Shown: piece by piece, positions 29,847-39,700 of the stretch
Position numbering within the stretch: the first letter of the stretch is position 1
Layout of the letters: each line of letters opens with the position of its first letter
Assembly: GCA_001970955.1 (NCBI GenBank)
Contig: MPUH01000064.1
Coordinates: forward strand, 61,681 to 125,680
Source of the DNA: Stentor coeruleus
Taxonomy: Eukaryota; Ciliophora; Heterotrichea; Heterotrichida; Stentoridae
Direction of reading: 5' to 3'
Length of the DNA: 64,000 nt
Notes under the pieces: generated by a model
What the model was told of the DNA's origin: nothing
The model's database searches: none
What the model saw: the letters and a program-made list of their open reading frames with translations, nothing else
Made by a program: the position numbers and the translations under genes

Positions 29847-31262
29847 ATGTGGAAAGAGATTATTGAAACAAAAGTTATCAGAGCTGAAGGAATGGATTTA
29901 AACAATTTAATCAGTTTGATATATGTTACTGATATTTTAGCTGAAGAAATTACACCTTATAATGCAGAAAAATCTTTTGAACTGCCTTTAAAATCTACAT
30001 GTAGGATTGTATTGAAATCAGTCCTTACTGGAGAAAGCTTGAGTGTAAGCTTAAATACAAAGATTTTTGATGAGGATGGGGTGCAATGGCTTCCACTTTA
30101 TAGAAGCCAACAAAGTGATTATTTAGAAAGTATTCCAGATGAAGTAGTAAGTCCTAGAGTACTTATGCTTCTTCACAAAAAAATCAGCCTTGATATAATA
30201 AAAGAAGGAGGTGAGAAATCTGAAATTGGTAGCGCATGTGAAGATGACTATATGCCAGAAATCAAACTTTGTCATAGTTTTACTGAAGATTTACCTATAA
30301 GTCCATTTGATGATATTGATGAACATCAAGGACAAGAAGTTACTGAAGTTAATAGCCCACCTCATTTTTCTATAGGAATAGCAGATGAAATCAACCAAGA
30401 ACTGCGAAATAACCTTGAAAGATTAATAAAAACTTTAGATATCGAGAAGAAAAGTAAAGAAAGCATATCTAAAGAAATGGAAAACATGAAAAGTAGTTTT
30501 TTAATTGAGTTAAGTGAAGCAAAAAAACGTGAAAACGAACTTCTAGACGGATTCAAAGATGCAGAAACTCGTTTTTCAGCTTCGAAATTTGAAATAATCA
30601 GATTGAAACATGAAATAAAATCAGTACAAGCTGAAAACACTAGACTCCAACAAGCTTTGCATATAAGTGAAATGTCGCAGATTTCTAGAATTGAAGAAAT
30701 GACTAAAAAACTTGCTATATATGAAGATAGTCAATCAGAAACAGACAGTATTCTAACAAAATTGTCTGAATTAACAGGGCATAATTTTGATAATCATAAT
30801 GAAAAACTTAAAGAAAAAGATGAGATTATAAAGAAATTGAATAGAGAAATCACTGAACTTAAACTTAAAGCCCCACCAATTCCCCATATGAAAAACACAG
30901 TGGCTGTAGATGAATTGGATGAGGCTGTGCATAAATATTCGATGAAAATTAAATTAAATGGACCAATTGTTAAAGATAAAGAACAGATTTATGTTTATAA
31001 TGGGAAGAAAATAAACTTATTATTAAAAGAAGGACAGTTACTTTGTAGGGTTGGGGGAATATTTAAACCTTTTGAGGAATGTATTAATTCTGGTATGGTT
31101 GTTGAACCTCCTTTGTATAAGTCGGTGAAAAATTCGCCTGAGGTTACTAGTACTAGAGAAAATGAAGATACAAATAAAGCTAGGACAAGTGCTGGGAGAA
31201 AATCTAATAAATCTCTTACAATCACTTCGAGGCAAAATAAGAGAGGAAGTCCATTTAATTAA
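29847..31262 (+). CDS. coiled-coil protein with C2-like N-terminus and possible GAS2-related C-terminus
   Basis: 471 residues from MWKEIIETKVIRAEGMDL; MDLNNLISLIY is an alternative start. Residues 15-110 look like a beta-rich C2-type domain (STCRIVLKSVLTGESLSVSL). A coiled coil spans about 185-345. A small domain near 375-430 reads YVYNGKKINLLLKEGQLLCR, then VGGIFKPFEECI. It resembles the VRVGGGW core of GAS2-related (GAR) microtubule-binding domains, but the Trp is replaced. The tail is basic and Ser/Arg-rich. A microtubule link is inference. It lies 133 nt after TRIM37 on the same strand. Confidence 0.65.
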   Translation: MWKEIIETKVIRAEGMDLNNLISLIYVTDILAEEITPYNAEKSFELPLKSTCRIVLKSVLTGESLSVSLNTKIFDEDGVQWLPLYRSQQSDYLESIPDEVVSPRVLMLLHKKISLDIIKEGGEKSEIGSACEDDYMPEIKLCHSFTEDLPISPFDDIDEHQGQEVTEVNSPPHFSIGIADEINQELRNNLERLIKTLDIEKKSKESISKEMENMKSSFLIELSEAKKRENELLDGFKDAETRFSASKFEIIRLKHEIKSVQAENTRLQQALHISEMSQISRIEEMTKKLAIYEDSQSETDSILTKLSELTGHNFDNHNEKLKEKDEIIKKLNREITELKLKAPPIPHMKNTVAVDELDEAVHKYSMKIKLNGPIVKDKEQIYVYNGKKINLLLKEGQLLCRVGGIFKPFEECINSGMVVEPPLYKSVKNSPEVTSTRENEDTNKARTSAGRKSNKSLTITSRQNKRGSPFN

Positions 31263-31411
31263 AATATTATTATTGTTTTGGGGGAAAATTTAGTTTAAGC
31301 GGGTTTAAGTTAGGGTGTTAATTTATAAAATTTAGTTAAGAGGAATATACAAATTTTGGTATTTAGTGTAAAAGAGTAATAGATTTAATTCCATTATAAA
31401 TCCTAAACAGA

Positions 31412-32254
31412 ATGCTAGCAAAATTTCTATCAAGATTCTTTGGCACTCCAATACCAATGAAAATACCGAAAAAATACATAATCTCTCGTTCTTTAGATGT
31501 TATGACCCCACAAATCCCTCTAAATGTGAACAAGTATATAGTCTTCAAACATTATACAGGTAACGAAATCCTCTACACCTTAAAAGATGTAGACAAACTT
31601 AAACCAGGGGAAATAAGCAGTGCACTTTTAGAACTTGGTTTAAGAAAAGGTATCTCAGAAACTTATGATTGGATGACACATCCATGTTTAAACAAAACAA
31701 TAGAATATATTAAAAGCCGAAGTGGTCAATATACCTCACGTGTTCTCACATCTATAGCTAAAGCATTACACAGATTAAGAATCAAAGATCAAGAAGTCTG
31801 GGATGTATTAAAAAAAGATATTTTAAGAACAATTACATCAATTGAACCAATTGGCCTTGCATATTGTTTTTCTTCATTTGTTAATAAAGGCTATAAAATA
31901 TTTTATGAAGAACTTTTACTTATTCTCCCAGTTCATATATTTCATATGAATCCACAAGATATATTGAATATAATGAAAGGATTAGAAATTGAAGGGATAC
32001 CAGCAGATGATATATATAAAGAACATATATATCCAACAATCAAAGAAAAAATAAATGATTTCAATATTGCACAACTAAATATACTCAAAGCAGATCTTGA
32101 AAAAAGGTCGGATTTCCCTGAAGAAATAAAAGCTTTGATTGAGAAAATGGTGAATAGAAAAATAAACAAACGTAATGTTTTGACTTTTGGTGGAGGGATG
32201 AAATATTCAATCAAATCAAAAAGCCTTCAAAGCGCATTAGATAAAAATCCTTAA
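31412..32254 (+). CDS. probable mitochondrial helical-repeat protein
   Basis: 280 residues, starting MLAKFLSRFFGTPIPMKIPK. The N-terminus is basic and amphipathic with no acidic residue in the first 25, as in mitochondrial presequences. The body is a set of degenerate two-helix repeats (SRVLTSIAKALHRLRIKDQE; PIGLAYCFSSFVNKGYKIFY; MNPQDILNIMKGLEIEGI). These resemble FASTK/heptatricopeptide-type repeats of organellar RNA-binding proteins. Role in mitochondrial RNA or ribosome handling is inferred. Confidence 0.6.
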   Translation: MLAKFLSRFFGTPIPMKIPKKYIISRSLDVMTPQIPLNVNKYIVFKHYTGNEILYTLKDVDKLKPGEISSALLELGLRKGISETYDWMTHPCLNKTIEYIKSRSGQYTSRVLTSIAKALHRLRIKDQEVWDVLKKDILRTITSIEPIGLAYCFSSFVNKGYKIFYEELLLILPVHIFHMNPQDILNIMKGLEIEGIPADDIYKEHIYPTIKEKINDFNIAQLNILKADLEKRSDFPEEIKALIEKMVNRKINKRNVLTFGGGMKYSIKSKSLQSALDKNP

Positions 32255-32332
32255 GTCTTTATATTCTTAAATTTAGATTTTTTTTTATGATATTCATATA
32301 GATGTTATTATAGAAATCAATTATTATATACC

Positions 32333-35300
32333 CTAACACAGCCTCATAATATCATATTCAATCTCCCTAAAAAGGGCAACCTCATCACACCCAGTCCCAG
32401 ACGAACTATAATAAAGACAAAACTGCACAAACGATTTCACATGTTTATCCAATTCTTCTGCACTCTTAATTCTATTGCTAACAAAATTCAAAGTTTTCTT
32501 TATAGGCTGTTCTATATAATACTCTCCAGTCCACAGTGGAATAAAAACCGAATCTGGTAAAAACCTCCTAATAATCCTAGGGACAAAATACTCAATAAAA
32601 TTCGAGTTATTTTCAATAGCAGGAACATCAGCACATAATAAACATAAAACCTTATAAAACTCTTCATATTCCTTAACAACTAAAAACTCAATCATCCTCA
32701 AATACTGAAAAATAACTTCATAATCATCACTTCCTTCTAAAGTTTTTATAATATTAGTAAAAATTTCAGGGAATATCGTCTTCCATACCATTGATAAATG
32801 CATATCAGAAAACCTTACTAGGATTACTTTTAATAATAAAAAGAACTCAAATAACATATTTGGATTTTGAGAACTTTGTATAAGATAATTGCTTATAAGG
32901 CTAAATGTTGATAAATATTCATTTTGGTTTCCACAGTATATAAAAAAACTCATTCTAACTAAGGATTTTTTTAGATTTTCAGTTTTCTTTTTAGCAAATG
33001 TCCAGCTTGAGGTATAATGATCAATAAGTTCTGTTAATAAAATTTTCTTATCAGAATAACATTGATTGACAATTGTCCTTATAATTTCACAGAATATGTG
33101 TATGTAATCTAAAGAATCATAAAATATACCCTCGCTGTGGATGAACTCAAAAACTTTTTTTCTGATTTTTTCACTGATTTTTAAGTCTGGGAGATTTAAA
33201 CAGTGGAGGATGTAGTTACAAGCAATATCACGGCCGTATATTCCTCCTGGGAGGCTGTATAAAAGATTAAGACAAGAGTTTGATATGTAAAGACTACATG
33301 TTGAGAGATCGCCAATACATGCAAAATATGCAACATCATAAGCATAGTTTTTCATATAATTAATACAAAGTTCATAAATTTTAGGCTCTGATTCAAAACC
33401 TTTCAACGGAATCGATAGTATAAATCGATCCTGGTGGAGGATTTCATTAAAAATTCCGGCAAAGATTTGTCCTGCAATTTCTTTGATTTCGTTTTTCAAT
33501 GATTTGCTTGAGTTTTCATAAAACAAAACGAAATTGTTTTGAAAAACACTCATAACTTTTAACAGAATCGGGGGCATTTCCAAACACGGACATTTAAAAA
33601 GTTGTTTAATCAACGAGTACGTTTTAACCCAAAGATCTTCAAATTTATTAACAACAATACCAATTTTCTCAAACTTATCCAGTAATTTAAACAGTAAAAA
33701 CCCAACATAAACACAAACATCGAATTTATTTTTACTCATCCACTCTTGAACAAACTCCTGCATTTTAACCACAATTTCTTCAAGACTTGCCTTAAAACAA
33801 ACTAATATTTTCAATAAAAAACACGTTTTTTTCTTCATCTGACAAAACTCTTTCCATACAAGAAAAAAACTTACTGTCAATTTACCTAAACACACTTTCC
33901 CTATACATCCAAAAATATCTTCAATTTCTTTAATCATTGAAAACCCATGGCCATAACAATGAAATACTTGAAAAAAATCATTAGCAATCCTAATACAAAC
34001 TGGTAAATGTTTTATCCCAACATCTTTTACATAATTCGGATATATAAAATTATCATAATTTAACCCAAGCATTGTATGTAATATTTTTTTCATAATAAAT
34101 ATCAAAGACATATCTTGGCATTTTAATAAATGGTTTTGTGAACCTTTAAGTAAAGCTGATATAAAAGCTGTAAGAGTAGATTCTGAAGCATATTCAAATA
34201 AAATATAACAAAGGCTTAATAATACATTACGCCAAAGACCACGAATAGAGAGATCTTGAGAAAAACATCCTTGAAGGACACAAGTGGTTATTGATATAGA
34301 TTTAGGATCTGATAAAAAGTTACAAATATAAGAGTTTATATTAGGATTTGGGTTAAGAACTGGGGATATGATATTAAGTAAAGCAATTTGGATGATATGA
34401 TTTGATTGAGAAACTGCTTTTTCTAAAGTGTGAAAAAGAGATTTTATTACTGAATAAAGAAGCCGGCCAGATAATCTTGGGACTAAAGCTTCAAGGCAGT
34501 TGATTGATGTTATTGTTAAATCATCAAAAGGCTGTGTGTTGATATAAATTATTAGGATTTTGCTAAGGGCATGAATATAATTTTTCGCTGTAAGTTTATG
34601 AATACTAAGAAAATATGTGCTTTTCGCTGATAGGGATAAAGAAAAAAGAGAATCCACTGCGATTTGGTCGATATTTTGTAGAAAAGTTATAACAGTGTTT
34701 AGTCTTGAAATCTGCGTAGCTTTATTAAACACCCGATTATATTTGCAAACCCCATCTAAAGATACTCTTAAAGTTATAGGGTCCATAAGGAGTATTATAA
34801 GAAAGTCTACAACAACAAAAGCTTTGTTTTCTATACTTCTAATCCATGGTCTAAGTTTCTGTTCAGTTTCAATTTGATTTATTATAATACATATAATCTC
34901 ATCATTGACTATTGTACATAATTCTTCAGTTTTAGACTTATGCCAAAATGTAAGGAAAATATCAATGCCTATAGGACTTGATGATAATATTTCTATAAGT
35001 GCATTTTGGACTACTTCAAGTTTAGTTTGTGAGAGTTTTAGTATAAGATTTAAAGCTTCTTGGTATTTTATAAGTTTTTTCCATATAAACTGCATTTCTA
35101 TATCTGAAACTGATGGTTTTTTAAACTCAGCAATAAAACTCATGATTTTAAAAAAATCAGACTCTCTTGATATACTTGATTTGTATTTGATGTCAACTAA
35201 TATTTCATGATATTTCAAACCGATTTCTCCTAATATCACAAGAATCTGCGTAACTTTGTTTGTGTATTCATTAAATTGATCATCTTTTACATATATAAAT

Positions 35301-36583
35301 AGATTTTCTATAAGACTTGAACAATTTGGAACATGATCTAAACATTTACTAAGTTTTATAAGCAAATCAAGGTATTTAACTTTTGTCACAATATCAGAAA
35401 ATTTGTCCATGATAAACTCAAAAACATCTAAGCAAAAAATTGAAGTAAAAATATAGTGATAAAGTATAAAGTCGATAATTTTATAAAAAACATCTTCTGA
35501 CTCTTTAAAAATTTCATCAAACTGTAGTTGTAAAGATATAAAAAGTAACTGTTGATGTGCTTTAAACATTTTTTGACATAGTTTATAAGACTCTTGCGTA
35601 ATCGAACTATTTAAAGATGCTATTTTAAGTACTTTTATACATATAATTTCAAAGATTTTTTCACTAGCTTCGCATTGAAGAATAAGGTCTGCTGTGCGGA
35701 TAATAAAATTTTCTTCGATTTTCTCAGAAACAAACTGGAAAAACGCTTGAGTAAGCAAAGATACAGAAAGTCTCTCATCGCTTTGATCATTAGGGAACAC
35801 CCATTCCCATAATCTTCTACACAAACTACTATCTCTATGGTCCAAAACCTTAAAAACTGTTTTTAATATGACAATTTTATATTGAAAAAACTCAGGGTTT
35901 AAAGGGAAAAGTATTTTCACAAGCTCAAGAGAATGTCTTTTAACTCGAATATTCTCATCAAAAATCCCAGCAAAAATCGCATCTAAAGCTAAACTCATAA
36001 GTCTTTTATCAAATTTCCTACTTTTTAATATGAAAATACCCACAAGTTTACTAGATTCTGATTTTAACATAAACCTCCAAAGCGCTTCACTAGTTCTAAA
36101 AAAATCTTCTGTATCTATTTTATTAATAACCTCGCAAACCCTATCAAAAATTTCTCCTTTTTCTTCAGTACCTTTAAGTAAAGCAAAAATAATTGACTCT
36201 ATATAAAATTTATTATCCCCACATGTTTCCATAAGTAAATCTAAGATTTTGTGTTTTATGATATTTGAGTTGTTACTGAAATAAGAAAAAAGGCCTATAA
36301 GAAGTAAAGTTACATGGCCTTTGTTTTTAATTTTAAGTAAGAGACTATAAAGCTCTAAAGTTTTAAAATGAACTCCATCTGGCAAATTAGGGGATAAAGT
36401 TAAAGATAAGCGATGGGAAATCTCTATGACCAAAGGTGTGCCAAAACTATAAAAAGACCCTTTTTCTATAAAAGATTTGAAGTCTTGAATCCATAACATC
36501 AAATCGGTCCATTCCCAATTTTTTATCCCTTTATCATATGCACTAAGTTTTTCATGTGCTTTTTCTTTAGCTTTTGTTTCCAT
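32333..36583 (-). CDS. DOP1/Dopey family protein
   Basis: A single-exon protein of 1416 residues, ending in TAG. The N-terminal 300 residues carry the Dopey domain. These include YDKGIKNWEWTDLMLWIQDF, IEISHRLSLTLSPNLPDGVH (family LxxRLxQCLNPxLPxGVH), FKTLELYSLLLKIK and EALWRFMLKSES. The remainder is a helical-repeat solenoid with weaker similarity, as is usual in the family. DOP1 proteins work with MON2 and a flippase in endosome-Golgi traffic and organelle positioning. The start at 36583 (METKAKEKAHEKLSAYDKG) fits the family. It is divergent from the giant coiled-coil gene, with 171 nt between starts. Confidence 0.85.
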   Translation of the reverse strand: METKAKEKAHEKLSAYDKGIKNWEWTDLMLWIQDFKSFIEKGSFYSFGTPLVIEISHRLSLTLSPNLPDGVHFKTLELYSLLLKIKNKGHVTLLLIGLFSYFSNNSNIIKHKILDLLMETCGDNKFYIESIIFALLKGTEEKGEIFDRVCEVINKIDTEDFFRTSEALWRFMLKSESSKLVGIFILKSRKFDKRLMSLALDAIFAGIFDENIRVKRHSLELVKILFPLNPEFFQYKIVILKTVFKVLDHRDSSLCRRLWEWVFPNDQSDERLSVSLLTQAFFQFVSEKIEENFIIRTADLILQCEASEKIFEIICIKVLKIASLNSSITQESYKLCQKMFKAHQQLLFISLQLQFDEIFKESEDVFYKIIDFILYHYIFTSIFCLDVFEFIMDKFSDIVTKVKYLDLLIKLSKCLDHVPNCSSLIENLFIYVKDDQFNEYTNKVTQILVILGEIGLKYHEILVDIKYKSSISRESDFFKIMSFIAEFKKPSVSDIEMQFIWKKLIKYQEALNLILKLSQTKLEVVQNALIEILSSSPIGIDIFLTFWHKSKTEELCTIVNDEIICIIINQIETEQKLRPWIRSIENKAFVVVDFLIILLMDPITLRVSLDGVCKYNRVFNKATQISRLNTVITFLQNIDQIAVDSLFSLSLSAKSTYFLSIHKLTAKNYIHALSKILIIYINTQPFDDLTITSINCLEALVPRLSGRLLYSVIKSLFHTLEKAVSQSNHIIQIALLNIISPVLNPNPNINSYICNFLSDPKSISITTCVLQGCFSQDLSIRGLWRNVLLSLCYILFEYASESTLTAFISALLKGSQNHLLKCQDMSLIFIMKKILHTMLGLNYDNFIYPNYVKDVGIKHLPVCIRIANDFFQVFHCYGHGFSMIKEIEDIFGCIGKVCLGKLTVSFFLVWKEFCQMKKKTCFLLKILVCFKASLEEIVVKMQEFVQEWMSKNKFDVCVYVGFLLFKLLDKFEKIGIVVNKFEDLWVKTYSLIKQLFKCPCLEMPPILLKVMSVFQNNFVLFYENSSKSLKNEIKEIAGQIFAGIFNEILHQDRFILSIPLKGFESEPKIYELCINYMKNYAYDVAYFACIGDLSTCSLYISNSCLNLLYSLPGGIYGRDIACNYILHCLNLPDLKISEKIRKKVFEFIHSEGIFYDSLDYIHIFCEIIRTIVNQCYSDKKILLTELIDHYTSSWTFAKKKTENLKKSLVRMSFFIYCGNQNEYLSTFSLISNYLIQSSQNPNMLFEFFLLLKVILVRFSDMHLSMVWKTIFPEIFTNIIKTLEGSDDYEVIFQYLRMIEFLVVKEYEEFYKVLCLLCADVPAIENNSNFIEYFVPRIIRRFLPDSVFIPLWTGEYYIEQPIKKTLNFVSNRIKSAEELDKHVKSFVQFCLYYSSSGTGCDEVALFREIEYDIMRLC

Positions 36584-36754
36584 TATAAATCACTTCATTA
36601 GAAATATTTTATAATAAAACCCCTTTTGTTATAAGTTTTTATTATTTCGACCTTAAAAGTTTACTTTTTTTAGACACAAGGTGTTGATTCGATGTTTCAA
36701 AAGGGAATTTAAATTTTGATGAATAGTAATAGCAGTCAATGACCACAAATAAAT

Positions 36755-39700
36755 ATGCATAAAAGCTTAGAAAAAGCTAAAATCGTCCCTAAAACTAAAC
36801 AGTCCTCATGGTCAAACTCAAAGCCAGAAACCCCAGAACCTGTAAGATTGTCAAGAGGAAGATTTGAAAAAAATGCTCAAGTCCCAAAAGCTCCATCACC
36901 AAAAAGTCAAACAAGTCGTTCAAGAGTAAGTCCTGCTATAAGTCCAAATGTTACTAGTTCTATTATAATGGATGAACCTTTAGATTTAAGACAAGAACAA
37001 TTTGATGGAGCTTATCAAGAAGTTCAAATGACATCATCAAGAATAAGAAATTTAGAGCTAACTTTAGAAAGGACTAAAAGGACATATGATAGCCAATTAA
37101 ATTATATGCAGGAGTATATAAATTTTCTTAAAAGAAAACTGGGGATATCAAAAAGTTCTGATAGTTTAGATCAGGAATTTGTCTCAAGTTCAGAACAAAA
37201 TACTGTGATTAAAAAACTTAAAGGAGAAATCGAGCATTTAAATCAGGTTATTACGGGTAAAGATAATGAAGCAAGTAATTATCTTGAAGAACTATTTGAA
37301 AAACAAAATCAAATAACTTACTTACAAGAAAGGTTGGAAAATATGGAAGAGGCGAATGATAGATTAAGAAGTAAAAAATCATTTAATAATGAGGCTAGGA
37401 TGAATATCGAAAGAGAATTAAAACAATTTTACGATAAACAAATGCAAGAAATGGAAAGAGAAACCACTGCTTTGAAAATTGAGTTGAAAAGTAAAAAAGA
37501 TGAGATTGAGTATTTACAAAATGAAGCTAAAGATTTTGAAGCCCAAGCTATTGAGAAATTCATGAATAACCTTGAGAAAACACTTACTGATCAAGTGTCT
37601 CATTTATTTGAAGAACAGAATTATAAGATGGCTAATATTAATGAAGATATAACAAATTATGTAAACAGAATAGACTCTTTAATGACTACAGTTCATTATT
37701 TACAGAGTAGTTCAATTGATGCAAAAAGTAGAAGAGCTTCTTTAGAAAAAATCGATAAAAGCCTAACAGAAAAAAATGCTCTTATTGAAAACCTGAAAAA
37801 AAATTTGACAAAATCGAATTCTGAGATTGAAATACTCAACGCCAAACTTCAGAACTGGAAAAATGAAGCTATGTCTTTAGAACAAATGGTTAAAAATGAA
37901 AAGACTACAAATGAAGAGCTAAAAAGATATATACAAGAACTCAATGAAAGCTTAGCAAGTGAAAGAAATAAAGTCCTTGAAATCAACCCATTGAAAAACA
38001 CAATCAAAGAACTTGAGGATTTATTAGAAGCTAAACATGAGAAAATATGTGAAGCTAATGAAACCCTTCATCAAGAACATCTGAAATATGATCAACTTAA
38101 TATATCTCATCAAGAACTTAATGAAAAACTTGAATTACACATACAAGATATTGAAGACCTTCATAAAACTTTAACTGAAAAAGATTCAACAATAACCGAA
38201 TTAGAAAAAGTTATAGAAAGTCAGTCAGGAAGTATTGAAAAACTTATACTTTCTAATAAAACTCATTTAGAAAAACTAAAACACAGTACTGAAATACTAA
38301 AAAATAATGAGCTTAGGGAGTCTGAAAAAATGAAATTCCTTTCTGACTTAGAAACCAAAGTTCAGTATTTAGAAAGAGAACTTGCTGATTCTTTAGAAAG
38401 TATCGAGAATTTGAATACTATAATGAAAAAAGAAAATATAAAATATGAGTCATTATTAAATGAAGCAAAAGAAGAAAGTTTAGGTTTACAAGAAGCTTTA
38501 GAGTCATTAACAGTTCAACGTGATCAAGATAAAATAGCTTTTCATGAAACTTTAGCTGAAAAAGAGAGACTTTTTAATGAGCTTTTGACTGAGTTGGAAC
38601 AGGAAAAAACTCTTAATGAGAATTTGACAATTGATTATAAGAATTTCAAATTTAGACATATTGAATCAGAAACCAATCAAGCTAAATCGGTTTTATCGTT
38701 AAATGAAGTTGTTAATACACACAAAATAAATGAAAGCAAGCTTAAAAGGGAACTTGCTGAAGTTACAGCTTATAATAAAGAACTTAGGGGTAAACTAGAA
38801 AAAATAGATGCAGAAATTACTAAGGTTTATAATGAAAATGCATATTTAAGAGGAAAACTTGAAGAACTTCATTCAAGTCATTCTAAAAACCAAAATAAGA
38901 CTAGTAGGAATATGGAAGAACTTGAAGAAAAATGTAGAGAACTTGAAGCTTATAAGAAAAAACATGAAGAAGATAGGGAAATTGAAAGAATTGATCTGCA
39001 TGGGGAGATTAAAAGAAGTAAAAATATTGAAAATGAACTAAATATGAGGATTAATCAATTAGAAATCGAAGTTGCTGATTTTTTAGAAGATAATAAAAAG
39101 AAAACTGCTGTGATTAGTGAAAAAGATAATGAGCTTTATCAGCAAAGGTTGAATTTTACACATGAAGTCAATGAGCTCAAAGCTAAAATCAGAGAAAAAG
39201 AAAGTGAAATAGCTGTGATACATGAAAGCTACAATGATATCCAAGAGAACTTTTTAAAATCAAAAGAAAAAATACAAACCCTATTAGAAAAAATCGAACA
39301 CAAAGATGTGGAGATTGGCGAAATCGAAGCAAAACAAGAGAAAACTTATCAAAAACTCTTAAAACTAAGAAAATCCCATGAAAATGTTACAAGTTCTTTA
39401 AACACATACTCAGAAAGCCTCCAAACAAAAGAAAACACAATTTTATCTTTAACAAACACAATTTCTTCATTAGAAAATTCAATAAACGACCTACAAACAG
39501 CTAAAGATATGGAAAAAAATAATTTCTTAGAAGAAATCACAGCAAAGGATTCAGATATAACCCAAAAAGCATGTCAAATAAATTCTTTACAAGGTTCATT
39601 AGAAAAAATACAATATGATGTTAAAGAATTTAAACTAAAGTCACTTGATGCAGAAAACGCTTTGAAAAATGAGATTTTTGAATTAAAAGATGAAAGAGAA

